Positions 18,072 to 26,567 of a stretch of DNA of 64,000 nt are shown piece by piece (within the stretch, counting starts at the first letter, position 1; each line of letters opens with the position of its first letter). The notes under the pieces are model-generated. The model worked only from the letters and a program-made list of their open reading frames with translations. It was not told the origin of the DNA and did no database searches. Origin of the DNA: Streptomyces oryzae (GTDB taxonomy: Bacteria; Actinomycetota; Actinomycetes; Streptomycetales; Streptomycetaceae); the NCBI RefSeq assembly GCF_017676365.1, contig NZ_JADKMA010000012.1:1-64000 (forward strand), read 5' to 3'. The position numbers were made by a program, and so were the translations under genes.

Positions 18072-19320
18072 ATCAGGTGCTCGTAGCGCCTCACTCGCCG
18101 GCCCTCTGGTGCGCAGGTTCCGGTCCGCTGTCCGCACCGTGGAGGAGCGCACTCCCCCGCACCGCGACCGGGCCGTGGACGGGCTGCGTGCGCTGGCGCT
18201 GCTCGCCGTCCCTCTGGGGCACTGGCTGCTCGGCGGCTTCACCCGTGGCCCGGACGGGGCCCTGCACAACGCGAGCCCTCTGGCCACGCTGGGTTTCTTC
18301 GCGCCGCTGAGCTGGATGCTGCAACTGCTGGGCATTTTCTTCCTGGTGGGCGGCTACTCCTCGGTTCTCTCACTGCGGCGTGCGACCGCGCGGGGTGGGA
18401 CAACGGGGCGCTGGCTGCGTGGGCGGCTGCTGCGGCTGGGCCGTCCCGTGCTGGGCGTCACGGCGGTGTGGGCGGCGCTGCTGCCCGTGCTGTCGCTTCT
18501 GGGCGTACCGGATACGACGCTGCGGACAGGCGCTGTACTGGTGGTGCAGCCGCTGTGGTTCGTCGCTGTCTATGCGGGCGTCACCGCGCTCACGCCGTAC
18601 TGCGTGCGTGCGGCGCAGCGGTGGGGTGGATGGACAGCTGTGCCGTTGCTGGCGACGGTCGCGATGGTGGACTTCCTGCGGTACGGGCCGTACGCGCAGC
18701 AGGTGCCGTCCTGGCTGGGCCTGGTCAATCTGCTGCCGGGGTGGCTTTTCGGCTATCAGCTGGGCGCCTGCTGGGGTGTGGGCAAGTTGCGCCGCAGGGG
18801 CGCTGCTGTGCTGCTCTTCGGGGGCGCTGTGCTGTTCGCCGTACTGCTGGCCGTCTTCGGCTATCCGGCGTCCATGGTGGGTGTCCCGGGGGAGGCGCGT
18901 ACCAATTCGCATCCGCCCTCGCTGCTGGTGTTGGCGCTCGCGTCGGTGCAGTGCGGTGCTGCTGTGCTGTTGCACGAGCGGATCGGCCGGCTGCTGCGCC
19001 GCCCGGGACTGTGGGCGCCGGTGGTGGCGGTGAATCTGTCGGCGATGACGATTCTGTGCTGGCATCAGACGGCGATGCTGGCCGCGGCCGTGCCCACCGC
19101 ACGGCTGGGTACGGTGGCCGGTCTGACCACGCCGCCGGATTCGCTGGGCTGGTTGGTCGCCCGGCTGGCGTGGCTGCCGGTGTTCGTGGTGGCGCTGGTG
19201 GCGGTCGGCAGTGTCACGCGCCGGTTCGAGCCGCCGTGGCGCGGCGCGGGGCGGGGTGCGCGGGCGGCGGCCGGTGCGCTGGCCGCCGCGTTCGCTCTCT
19301 ACGCGTTCGCCGTGGTGTGA
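18061..19320 (+). CDS. Integral membrane acyltransferase (type 3, OafA-like)
   Basis: 419 residues with about ten membrane helices. The N-terminal RDRAVDGLRALALLAVPLGHWLLGG has the family's RaxxALR-H arrangement (His near residue 54), and GIFFLVGGYSS follows in the position of the conserved FFxxSGF segment. Enzymes of this family transfer acyl groups from the cytoplasm to sugars or lipids outside. The gene overlaps the upstream hydrolase by 11 bp, so the pair may modify and de-modify the same surface molecule. Its 3' end overlaps the convergent MerR gene by 22 bp. Confidence 0.82.
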   Translation: MPAESGARSASLAGPLVRRFRSAVRTVEERTPPHRDRAVDGLRALALLAVPLGHWLLGGFTRGPDGALHNASPLATLGFFAPLSWMLQLLGIFFLVGGYSSVLSLRRATARGGTTGRWLRGRLLRLGRPVLGVTAVWAALLPVLSLLGVPDTTLRTGAVLVVQPLWFVAVYAGVTALTPYCVRAAQRWGGWTAVPLLATVAMVDFLRYGPYAQQVPSWLGLVNLLPGWLFGYQLGACWGVGKLRRRGAAVLLFGGAVLFAVLLAVFGYPASMVGVPGEARTNSHPPSLLVLALASVQCGAAVLLHERIGRLLRRPGLWAPVVAVNLSAMTILCWHQTAMLAAAVPTARLGTVAGLTTPPDSLGWLVARLAWLPVFVVALVAVGSVTRRFEPPWRGAGRGARAAAGALAAAFALYAFAVV

Positions 19321-19850
19321 GCCGAGGGGATGGGGGCTTCGACAGTGCGGGGCACAGGTTGGGGCGCTGGTTGGTTGCCGGTCTTCCGGGAATAGTGGTC
19401 GATCTTGTAGTCGAGCACGGCGAGGGTGTCGTGCAGTTCCGCTATCCGTTCGAGCACGTTCCTGCGGGTCTCCTCCAGCAGTTCCTGGCGCTCCTGGAAC
19501 GTCTGCTCGCCCTGGCGCACCATCTCGGCGTAGCGCACCATGTCCGCGACCGGCATTCCGGTCAGCCGCAGTTTGCCGACCAGTTCCAGCCAGTCGAGAT
19601 CGCGGTTGGAGAAGCGCCGCTGCCCGGTGTGGGACCTGTCCACGTGGGGCATCAGGCCGATCCGCTCGTACCAGCGCAGCGTGTGGGCGCTCAGGCCGCT
19701 GAGCGCCGCCACCTCGCTGATGGTGTACCTGTCCTGTCCGTCGGGCCGCGGGTGGCGGCCCGGGGTGTCGGCACACTGCGCGGGCTTCTCGAGCTGGGGC
19801 GGCCGGTGGAGGGCGGGCGTGCGTGGTCTCTCCGTCTGCGTCACGGTCAC
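19299..19850 (-). CDS. MerR-family transcriptional regulator
   Basis: 183 residues. An unstructured N-terminal ~40 residues precedes the MerR winged helix: YTISEVAALSGLSAHTLRWYERIGLM and RRFSNRDLDWLELVGKLRLTGMPVADM. A dimerisation coiled coil follows (QERQELLEETRRNVLERIAELHDTLAVLDYKIDHY). There are no cysteines in the usual metal-binding places, so it belongs to the group sensing organic ligands or redox change through other means. GTG start. A perfect operator-like palindrome lies about 18 bp upstream. Confidence 0.93.
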   Translation of the reverse strand: MTVTQTERPRTPALHRPPQLEKPAQCADTPGRHPRPDGQDRYTISEVAALSGLSAHTLRWYERIGLMPHVDRSHTGQRRFSNRDLDWLELVGKLRLTGMPVADMVRYAEMVRQGEQTFQERQELLEETRRNVLERIAELHDTLAVLDYKIDHYSRKTGNQPAPQPVPRTVEAPIPSAHTTANA

Positions 19851-19867
19851 AAGTGAACGCTACGGAG

Positions 19868-19883
19868 TTGGAGCGCACTCCAA
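19868..19883. promoter_or_regulatory. MerR-type operator palindrome
   Basis: TTGGAG-CGCA-CTCCAA, a perfect 6-bp inverted repeat between the divergent merR-like gene and the serine hydrolase gene. Its form and position match operators of MerR regulators that twist an over-long promoter spacer. It may control both directions. Confidence 0.65.
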
Positions 19884-19929
19884 GCAAGGGCAAATTCGAC
19901 GGCAATTCGCTGCCGTTAGGCTCGTTCCC

Positions 19930-20745
19930 ATGGACAGCCTGCGGATGATCGAGACCTGGCCGGTGCCGACAGCGGCGGCTGCCGTCGTACGCGCCGACGG
20001 CAGCCTGGCCGGGACATACGGTGTGGCCACGCAGCCTTTCGCGCTGGCCTCCGTCACCAAGCCGCTGACTGCCTACGCGGCGCTGATGGCGCTGGAGGAA
20101 GGGGCCGTGGAGCTGGATGAGCCGGCCGGTCCCGAGGGTGCGACAGTGCGGCATCTGCTGGCGCACACCTCCGGGCTCGCCTTCGACGAGCACCGGTCGA
20201 TGGCCGAGCCGGGCACGCGCCGGATCTACTCGAACGCGGGTTTCGAGGCTCTGGCGGATCATCTGGCCAAGGCGACCGAGATGCCTTTTCCGCAGTACCT
20301 GCGCGAGGGGGTGCTGGATCCGCTGGGCATGGCCGGCACCGAACTGAACGGCTCGGCCGCCAAGGACGCCGTCTCCACGCTCGCGGACCTGACCCGCTTC
20401 GCCGCTGAACTGCAGTCCCCCACACTGCTGGACGCCTCCACGGTGCGGGAGGCGACCTCGGTGGTCTTTCCGGGGCTCAGCGGCGTGCTGCCCGGATACG
20501 GGCACCAGAAGCCGAACGACTGGGGCCTGGGCTTCGAGATCCGCGGCACCAAGTCGCCGCACTGGACGGGCGAGACCTCCTCGCCGGACACGTACGGGCA
20601 TTTCGGCCAGTCCGGGACGTTCCTGTGGGTCGACCCGCAGGCGGGAGCCGCATGTGTGGCCCTCACCGACCGCGCCTTCGGCCCGTGGGCCGTGGAGGCG
20701 TGGACACCGTTCACCGACGCGGTACTCGCGGAGCTGAGGGAGTAA
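19930..20745 (+). CDS. Serine hydrolase of the class C beta-lactamase/PBP4* family
   Basis: 271 residues with the three penicillin-binding motifs: SVTK (Ser41, Lys44), YSN (Tyr100) and HFGQSG near residue 220. There is no signal peptide, so it is likely a cytoplasmic esterase or peptidase rather than a true beta-lactamase. Family members include EstB-type esterases and D-aminopeptidases. Start: ATG at 19930 (MDSLRMIETW). It is divergent from the MerR gene with a shared operator, which suggests MerR control. It is followed by a short tandem repeat. Confidence 0.88.
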   Translation: MDSLRMIETWPVPTAAAAVVRADGSLAGTYGVATQPFALASVTKPLTAYAALMALEEGAVELDEPAGPEGATVRHLLAHTSGLAFDEHRSMAEPGTRRIYSNAGFEALADHLAKATEMPFPQYLREGVLDPLGMAGTELNGSAAKDAVSTLADLTRFAAELQSPTLLDASTVREATSVVFPGLSGVLPGYGHQKPNDWGLGFEIRGTKSPHWTGETSSPDTYGHFGQSGTFLWVDPQAGAACVALTDRAFGPWAVEAWTPFTDAVLAELRE

Positions 20746-20751
20746 GCGGAA

Positions 20752-20823
20752 CCCTTTGGGTGTCCGGTCCCCTTTGGGTCTCCGGTCCCCCTCTGGGCGT
20801 CCAATCCCCCTCTGGTCGTTCCG
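20752..20823. repeat. Four degenerate copies of an 18-19-bp tandem repeat
   Basis: Units CCCTTTGGGTGTCCGGTC, CCCTTTGGGTCTCCGGTC and two CCCCTCTGG-type variants fill the space between the convergent serine hydrolase and pirin genes. CCCTTTGGG is itself close to a palindrome. Function unknown; termination of both genes is possible. Confidence 0.75.
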
Positions 20824-20828
20824 CGGGT

Positions 20829-21503
20829 TCAGCCGTAGACGGGCTCCGCGTGCATCTCCCACAGCAGGAGTTCCGCGCCACCCTCGGCACGCAATTCCCC
20901 GGCTTCCCCTCCGGTGAGCCGCACCGCGTCGCCCTCCCGCAGTGCCACACCGTCCAGTAGTGCCCGGCCGCGCGCTACATGGACGTACACAAACGGCGCC
21001 TGCGGCACAGCAGTGCGCTCCCCGTCGGCCAGCCGCCGTACGTGCAGTACGGCTTCGGTGCGCGGCAGTGCGAAGGGGGTGCTGTCCGCGATGCCGCGGA
21101 CGACCTCGTACTCGGGCTCGGTGCCGAAGGAGCCGGGAACCAGCCACATCTGGATGAAGCGCAGCGGCCCGTCGCCCGCGTTCCGTTCGGTGTGCCGCAC
21201 CCCGCTGCCCGCGCCGAGCCGCTGCACGTCTCCACGGCGCACCACAGAGGTGTGCCCGGCGGAGTCGCGGTGCTCCAGCTCGCCCTCGACAACCCAGGTG
21301 ACGATCTCCACATCGCGGTGCGGGTGCTCGGCGAATCCGGCGCCCGGCGCGAGGCGCTCCTCGTTGCAGGCGACCAGTAGTCCGAAGCCCACGTTGTCGG
21401 GGTCGTAGAAGCCGGAGAAGGAGAAGGCGTGCCATGTGTCGATCCCGGCCTGCTGGTCGCCGCCCCGATACCGGTCCTCGCCCCGCCACACCGTCTGTGC
21501 CAT
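20829..21503 (-). CDS. Pirin-like bicupin (YhhW/quercetinase type)
   Basis: 224 residues. The N-terminal cupin holds the metal site: GFAEHPHRDVEIVTWVVEGELEHRDSAGH gives His residues plus Glu, the pattern of bacterial pirins that bind iron and can oxidise quercetin. The second cupin is degenerate. The start was taken at ATG 21503 (MAQTVWRGEDRYRGGD), since the long frame upstream is not coding. It stands alone between the serine hydrolase and fasR. The physiological role of the family in streptomycetes is unclear; a redox-sensing or quercetinase function are the alternatives. Confidence 0.88.
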   Translation of the reverse strand: MAQTVWRGEDRYRGGDQQAGIDTWHAFSFSGFYDPDNVGFGLLVACNEERLAPGAGFAEHPHRDVEIVTWVVEGELEHRDSAGHTSVVRRGDVQRLGAGSGVRHTERNAGDGPLRFIQMWLVPGSFGTEPEYEVVRGIADSTPFALPRTEAVLHVRRLADGERTAVPQAPFVYVHVARGRALLDGVALREGDAVRLTGGEAGELRAEGGAELLLWEMHAEPVYG

Positions 21504-21592
21504 GCGCCCCACGGTAGTCGCGGGCTGCTGTCCGAAAGGTGCCCCTCCGCCCCCGCGCCCGGAGAGGACATCCGGTAAGGCAGGCTTGTTCC

Positions 21593-22780
21593 GTGCCCGA
21601 AGCCACAGAACCACCACCCCAGCACCCCCACCTGGCCACACTGCGCAGGCTGGAGCAGTCGTCAGGGAAGCTCGCCGCCGCCGCCATCGCGCGCATGGAT
21701 GAGCAGCTGCCCTGGTACCGCGCCATGCCGCCGGAGAACCGCTCCTGGATCGGCCTGGTGGCGCAGGCGGGCATCGCGGCCTTCACCGAGTGGTTCCGGC
21801 ACCCGGAGACGCCGCAGGCCATCAGCACGGATGTGTTCGGCACCGCGCCGCGCGAGCTGACGCGGGCGATCACCCTGCGGCAGACCGTGGAGATGGTGCG
21901 CACCACGATCGAGGTCGTCGAGTCGGCCATCGACGAGGTGGCGGCCCCCGGTGACGAGGCGGTGCTGCGGGAGGCGCTGCTGGTGTACGCGCGGGAGATC
22001 GCGTTCGCCACCGCGCAGGTGTACGCGCAGGCCGCCGAGGCACGCGGCGCCTGGGACGCCCGGCTGGAGTCTCTGGTCGTCAACGCGGTGCTCTCCGGTG
22101 AGGCGGACGAGGGAGCGGTCTCGCGCGCCGCCGCACTGGGCTGGAACTCACCCGAGCATGTGGCCGTTGTCCTGGGTACGGCACCCGACGGCGACAGCGA
22201 GCTGACGGTCGAGGCGATCCGGCGCGCCTCCCGGCAGGCCAAGCTCCAGGTGCTCACCGGTGTGCTCGGCAGCCGGCTTGTGGTGATCGCGGGCGGTTCG
22301 AACGACCCGTTGAAGGCGGCGAAGTCGCTGATCGGGCCGTTCGCGGCGGGCCCGGTGGTCGCCGGGCCCGTGGTGGGCGACCTGCTGGCGGCCACCCGCT
22401 CAGCGCAGGCGGCGATGGCGGGCCTGAAGGCGTGTGCGGCCTGGCCGGACGCCCCGCGTCCGGTGCTGGCCGACGATCTTCTTCCCGAGCGAGCGATGGC
22501 GGGTGACCCGGTCGCGCGGGACCTGTTGGTGGAGGAGATCTACAGACCACTGGAGGAGGCCGGGTCGGCGCTGCTGGAGACGCTCAGCGTCTATCTGGAA
22601 CAGGCCAGCAGCCTCGAGGGCGCCGCGCGGATGCTGTTCGTACACCCCAACACCGTCCGCTACCGGCTGCGACGTGTGACGGACGTCACCGGCTGGTCGC
22701 CTTCGGATGTACGTTCCGCTTTCACGCTCCGTATCGCGCTGATCCTGGGGCGTCTCGCCGACTTCCCGGGGCAGCCGTAA
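21593..22780 (+). CDS. fasR: PucR-type activator of fatty acid synthesis (FasR)
   Basis: 395 residues. The C-terminal PucR helix-turn-helix is VYLEQASSLEGAARMLFVHPNTVRYRLRRV; the central part is the GGDEF-derived fold seen in this class, and the N-terminal region (RRLEQSSGKLAAAAIARM) is helical. In Streptomyces coelicolor the regulator immediately upstream of fabD-fabH-acpP-fabF is FasR, a characterised activator of that operon. Position, strand and domain layout all agree here. GTG start at 21593. The 100 bp to fabD contain a palindrome suitable as its target or as a leader hairpin. Confidence 0.92.
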   Translation: MPEATEPPPQHPHLATLRRLEQSSGKLAAAAIARMDEQLPWYRAMPPENRSWIGLVAQAGIAAFTEWFRHPETPQAISTDVFGTAPRELTRAITLRQTVEMVRTTIEVVESAIDEVAAPGDEAVLREALLVYAREIAFATAQVYAQAAEARGAWDARLESLVVNAVLSGEADEGAVSRAAALGWNSPEHVAVVLGTAPDGDSELTVEAIRRASRQAKLQVLTGVLGSRLVVIAGGSNDPLKAAKSLIGPFAAGPVVAGPVVGDLLAATRSAQAAMAGLKACAAWPDAPRPVLADDLLPERAMAGDPVARDLLVEEIYRPLEEAGSALLETLSVYLEQASSLEGAARMLFVHPNTVRYRLRRVTDVTGWSPSDVRSAFTLRIALILGRLADFPGQP

Positions 22781-22830
22781 GCTGACGGGCGTCTTTTGTC
22801 GAGGGCCCACAATTCCCCTCACCGTTCTTC

Positions 22831-22854
22831 GTCTCGGTCCCCACCGGCCGAGAC
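22831..22854 (+). promoter_or_regulatory. Palindrome in the fabD promoter/leader
   Basis: GTCTCGG-N10-CCGAGAC, perfect 7-bp arms, 26 bp before the fabD start. It could be an operator for FasR or a hairpin in the leader RNA. I cannot place -35/-10 boxes with confidence. Confidence 0.5.
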
Positions 22855-22880
22855 CCCTGCCCACAGGAGAGAGTGAAAGA

Positions 22881-23828
22881 GTGCTCGTACTCGTCGCTCC
22901 CGGCCAAGGCGCCCAGAAGCCTGGCCTTCTGACCCCCTGGCTCGAACTCCCCGGCGCCGCCGACCGGCTCGCCCAGTGGTCGGCCGCCATCGACCTGGAC
23001 CTCGTGCACTACGGCACCGAGGCCGACGCCGAGGCGATCCGTGACACCGCGGTGGCCCAGCCGCTGCTGGTCGCCACCAGCCTGCTGTCCGGCTACGAAC
23101 TGCTGGAGGGCGAGCCCACGCAGGACGCCCCCGGCCGGGCCGCCACCGTCGGCGCGTTCGCCGGGCACAGCGTGGGCGAGCTGGCCGCCGCCGCGCTGAC
23201 CGGTGTCCTCACCCCGCTGGAGGCGCTGCGTATCGTCCGCGCCCGGGGCACGGCGATGGCCGAGGCCGCCGCCACGGCCGAGACCGGTATGTCCGCCGTG
23301 CTGGGCGGCGACCCGGAGGCCGTCACCGGTCAGCTGGAAAAGCTCGGTCTGACCCCCGCGAACATGAACGGCGCGGGCCAGATCGTGGCCGCAGGCACCG
23401 CCGAGCAGCTCGCGGCGCTGACCGAGAACAAGCCCGAGAAGGCCCGGGTCATCCCGCTGAAGGTCGCGGGAGCCTTCCACACCGCGCACATGGCGAGCGC
23501 GCTGCCCGCCATGGAGACGGCTGTGCAGGACGTGACCCCCGGTGCCCCGCTCACCCGTTACGTCTCCAACTTCGACGGCCAGGTCGTGGAGTCGGGGCCG
23601 GAGGTCGTACGCCGCCTCGTCAACCAGATCTCGGCTCCGGTCCGCTGGGACCTGTGCATGGAGACCTTCCAGCAGCTGGGAGTCACGGCCCTGATCGAGC
23701 TGTGCCCCGGCGGCACCCTGACCGGCCTGGCCAAGCGTGCCCTGCCGGACGTCCGGACGCTGGCGCTGAAGTCGCCCGACGACCTCGCCGCGGCGCGGGA
23801 CCTCGTCGCCGCCCACACGTCCGCCTGA
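22881..23828 (+). CDS. fabD: Malonyl-CoA:ACP transacylase
   Basis: 315 residues. It loads malonyl groups from CoA onto AcpP for both initiation (FabH) and elongation (FabF). The nucleophile elbow is GHSVGE with Ser97; the catalytic His is His200 in GAFHTAHM, and the N-terminal GQGAQ (residues 8-12) forms the oxyanion region. GTG start with AGGAGAGAG upstream. First gene of the fabDHPF operon, 23 bp before fabH. In streptomycetes this transacylase also serves some type II polyketide synthases. Confidence 0.97.
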   Translation: MLVLVAPGQGAQKPGLLTPWLELPGAADRLAQWSAAIDLDLVHYGTEADAEAIRDTAVAQPLLVATSLLSGYELLEGEPTQDAPGRAATVGAFAGHSVGELAAAALTGVLTPLEALRIVRARGTAMAEAAATAETGMSAVLGGDPEAVTGQLEKLGLTPANMNGAGQIVAAGTAEQLAALTENKPEKARVIPLKVAGAFHTAHMASALPAMETAVQDVTPGAPLTRYVSNFDGQVVESGPEVVRRLVNQISAPVRWDLCMETFQQLGVTALIELCPGGTLTGLAKRALPDVRTLALKSPDDLAAARDLVAAHTSA

Positions 23829-23850
23829 CCTCCAAGGAGTCCCGAGAAGC

Positions 23851-24885
23851 ATGTCCGCGAAGATCAAGCCCGCGCAGGGCTCGCCGTATGCGCGCATTCT
23901 CGGCGTCGGCGGATACCGACCGACCCGTGTGGTACCGAACGAGGAGATCCTCAAGCACATCGACTCCTCCGACGAGTGGATCCGCTCCCGTTCGGGCATC
24001 GCGACCCGGCACTGGGCGGGCCCGGACGAGACCGTCGCCGAGATGACCCTGGAGGCCGCGGGCAAGGCCGTCGCGGACGCCGGGATCACCGCCGACCAGG
24101 TCGGCGCGGTCATCATCTCGACCGTCTCGCACTTCAAGCAGACCCCAGCGGTCGCCACCGAGATCGCCGACCGGATGGGCGCCGGCCGGGCGGCGGCCTT
24201 CGACATCAACGCGGGCTGCGCGGGCTTCGGCTACGGCCTCACCCTCGCCAAGAGCCTGGTCGTCGAGGGCAGCGCGGAGTACGTGCTGGTGGTCGGCGCC
24301 GAGCGGCTGTCGGACCTGACGGACCTGACGGACCGGTCCACCGCGTTCCTGTTCGGGGACGGTGCGGGAGCCGTCATCGTCGGCCCGTCCGACGAGCCCG
24401 GCATCGGCCCCTCGATCTGGGGTTCGGAGGGTGACAAACGGGATGTGATCTCCCAGACCGTCCCCTGGGACGGCTTCCGGGTGGGCGATGTCTCACAGCT
24501 GCCGCTGGCCGAGGACGGTTCGCTGAAGTTCCCCGCGCTCCGCCAGGAGGGCCAGACGGTCTTCCGCTGGGCCGTCTTCGAGATGGCCAAGGTCGCGCAG
24601 CAGGCCCTGGACGCGGCCGGAATAACGGCCGAGGACCTGGACGTCTTCATCCCGCACCAGGCGAACATGCGGATCATCGACTCGATGGTCAAGACTCTCA
24701 AGCTGCCCGAGCACGTCACGGTCGCCCGCGACGTGGAGACCACGGGCAACACGTCGGCCGCCTCCATCCCCCTGGCGATGGAGCGGCTGCTGGCGACGGG
24801 GAAGGCGAAGAGCGGCGACCTCGCCCTCGTCATCGGCTTCGGGGCGGGTCTCGTCTACGCCGCCACGGTCGTTACCCTCCCTTAG
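23851..24885 (+). CDS. fabH: Beta-ketoacyl-ACP synthase III
   Basis: 344 residues, normal length. It starts fatty acid chains by condensing acyl-CoA (branched starters in streptomycetes) with malonyl-ACP. The catalytic triad is Cys123 (NAGCAGFGYG), His269 (PHQANMRI) and Asn300 (TGNTSAAS). ILGVGGYRPTRVV and DEWIRSRSGI are standard N-terminal blocks. ATG with AAGGAG upstream. Lies between fabD and acpP in the operon. Confidence 0.97.
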   Translation: MSAKIKPAQGSPYARILGVGGYRPTRVVPNEEILKHIDSSDEWIRSRSGIATRHWAGPDETVAEMTLEAAGKAVADAGITADQVGAVIISTVSHFKQTPAVATEIADRMGAGRAAAFDINAGCAGFGYGLTLAKSLVVEGSAEYVLVVGAERLSDLTDLTDRSTAFLFGDGAGAVIVGPSDEPGIGPSIWGSEGDKRDVISQTVPWDGFRVGDVSQLPLAEDGSLKFPALRQEGQTVFRWAVFEMAKVAQQALDAAGITAEDLDVFIPHQANMRIIDSMVKTLKLPEHVTVARDVETTGNTSAASIPLAMERLLATGKAKSGDLALVIGFGAGLVYAATVVTLP

Positions 24886-24957
24886 TCAAGATCCGAGCAG
24901 CCCCGTACGACAGGGTCGGGCGCTGCGGACTCACCGCATATACGAAGGAGCGCCGCA

Positions 24958-25206
24958 ATGGCCGCCACTCAGGAAGAGATCGTCTCGGGCCTCGCCGAGA
25001 TCGTGAACGAGATCGCCGGTATCCCGACCGAGGACGTCCAGCTGGAGAAGTCCTTCACCGACGACCTGGACGTGGACTCGCTGTCCATGGTCGAGGTGGT
25101 CGTCGCCGCCGAGGAGCGCTTCGGCGTGAAGATCCCGGACGACGACGTCAAGAACCTCAAGACCGTCGGCGACGCGACCGAATACATCCTCAAGCACCAG
25201 AGCTGA
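24958..25206 (+). CDS. acpP: Acyl carrier protein
   Basis: 82 residues, acidic. It carries growing acyl chains on a phosphopantetheine attached at Ser41 in DVDSLSMVEV. It has the usual helix II recognition surface with acidic residues (AAEERFGVKIPDDD). ATG preceded by AAGGAG. Third gene of the fab operon; a stable intercistronic stem-loop follows it and may raise its relative mRNA level. Confidence 0.98.
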   Translation: MAATQEEIVSGLAEIVNEIAGIPTEDVQLEKSFTDDLDVDSLSMVEVVVAAEERFGVKIPDDDVKNLKTVGDATEYILKHQS

Positions 25207-25220
25207 GACATCCGTTGACG

Positions 25221-25256
25221 CGTTTGTCGCCACCCGGCCTGCGGGTGGCTCAAACG
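25221..25256 (+). promoter_or_regulatory. Intercistronic stem-loop between acpP and fabF
   Basis: GCCACCCG (25229-25236) and CGGGTGGC (25242-25249) form a perfect 8-bp stem with a GCCTG loop; the outer CGTTTG and CAAACG pair as well, extending it to 14 bp with a one-base asymmetry. It could be an attenuator or a 3' stabiliser of the fabD-acpP part of the mRNA. Confidence 0.6.
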
Positions 25257-25285
25257 AGTCACCCCCTACCGTGGAGAGTATTCCA

Positions 25286-26551
25286 GTGAACGCGACCAAC
25301 ACTTCCGTGGTCGTCACCGGTATCGGCGCAACCACACCGCTGGGTGGCGACAGCGCATCGACCTGGGAAGGGCTCGTCGCCGGGCGCTCGGGCGTGGCAC
25401 TCCTCGAGGAGGAGTGGGCTGCCGACATGCCGGTACGTATCGCGGCGAAGGCCGCGGTCGAGCCGGGCGAGAGCATCCCCCGCCCCCAGGCCAGGCGACT
25501 GGACCGCTCGGCGCAGTTCGCGCTGATCGCGGCCCGTGAGGCGTGGGCGGACGCGGGCTTCACCGCCCGGGCCGGCGAGGACGCCTCCGTCAACCCGGAC
25601 CGGCTGGGCGCCGTCGTGGCGTCCGGTATCGGTGGTGTCACCACGCTGCTGGACCAGTACGACGTGCTGCGCGAGAAGGGCTCTCGCCGCGTCTCGCCGC
25701 ACACGGTGCCGATGCTGATGCCGAACGGCCCCTCGGCCAACGTGGGCCTGGAGGTCAACGCCCGGGCCGGGGTGCACACTCCGGTCAGCGCCTGCGCCTC
25801 CGGCTCGGAGGCGGTGGGGTACGCGATCGAGATGATCCGCACCGGCCGCGCCGACATCGTGGTCGCCGGCGGCACCGAGGCGGCCATACACCCGCTGCCG
25901 GTCGCCGCGTTCGCCAACATGATGGCGATGTCCAAGAACAACGACGACCCACAGGGCGCCTCCCGCCCCTTCGACGTGGACCGCAACGGGTTCGTGCTCG
26001 GCGAGGGTGCCGGGGTGATCGTGCTGGAGTCGGCCGAGCACGCCCGGCGGCGCGGCGCGCGGATCTACGCGGAAGCGGTCGGCCAGGGCATCTCCGCGGA
26101 CAGCCACGACATCGTGCAGCCGGAGCCCTCGGGCAACGGAATCGCACACGCGCTGCAGAACCTGATCTCCCGGTCCGACCTGGACCCCGCCGAGATCATG
26201 CACATCAACGCGCACGCCACCTCGACCCCGCAGGGCGACCTGGCGGAGCTGAAGGCGCTGCGCAAGGTGTTCGGCGACGACGTCGACCACATGGGCATCT
26301 CGGCGACCAAGTCGATGACCGGCCATCTGCTGGGCGGCGCCGGAGGTGTCGAGACGGTGGCCTCGCTGCTGGCGCTGCACCACCGCACGGCCCCGCCGAC
26401 CATCAACATCGCGAAGCTCGACCCGGAGGCCGACGCCGACATCGTGCGCGACACCGCGCGCGAGCTGCCGGCCGAGGGCCGGATCGCCGCGCTGAACAAC
26501 TCCTTCGGCTTCGGCGGCCACAACGTGGTGCTGGCGTTCCGCACGGTGTGA
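25286..26551 (+). CDS. fabF: Beta-ketoacyl-ACP synthase II
   Basis: 421 residues. It elongates acyl-ACP chains with malonyl-ACP. Active-site residues: Cys170 in VSACASGSEA, His310 in NAHATSTP and His347 in MTGHLLGGAGG; the C-terminal NNSFGFGGHN loop is intact. The GTG at 25286 (MNATNTSVVVTGIG) has GGAGAG 9 nt upstream and was preferred over the in-frame GTG at 25271. Last gene of the fab operon, ended by the strong terminator at 26568-26600. The intact Cys rules out a chain-length factor. Confidence 0.97.
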   Translation: MNATNTSVVVTGIGATTPLGGDSASTWEGLVAGRSGVALLEEEWAADMPVRIAAKAAVEPGESIPRPQARRLDRSAQFALIAAREAWADAGFTARAGEDASVNPDRLGAVVASGIGGVTTLLDQYDVLREKGSRRVSPHTVPMLMPNGPSANVGLEVNARAGVHTPVSACASGSEAVGYAIEMIRTGRADIVVAGGTEAAIHPLPVAAFANMMAMSKNNDDPQGASRPFDVDRNGFVLGEGAGVIVLESAEHARRRGARIYAEAVGQGISADSHDIVQPEPSGNGIAHALQNLISRSDLDPAEIMHINAHATSTPQGDLAELKALRKVFGDDVDHMGISATKSMTGHLLGGAGGVETVASLLALHHRTAPPTINIAKLDPEADADIVRDTARELPAEGRIAALNNSFGFGGHNVVLAFRTV

Positions 26552-26567
26552 GTCGATGACGTTCCAG

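Noticed and set aside
20752-20823. CRISPR array
   Set aside because: Units are directly adjacent without unique spacers, and no cas genes are present.
18370-22395. 1341-codon minus-strand frame over the acyltransferase, hydrolase and fasR
   Set aside because: It runs antisense through several well-supported genes and shows no domain; codon-bias artefact.
22881-26551. Possible type II polyketide synthase cluster
   Set aside because: Gene set and order are the primary fatty acid operon, FabF has its catalytic Cys so there is no chain-length factor, and no tailoring genes follow.
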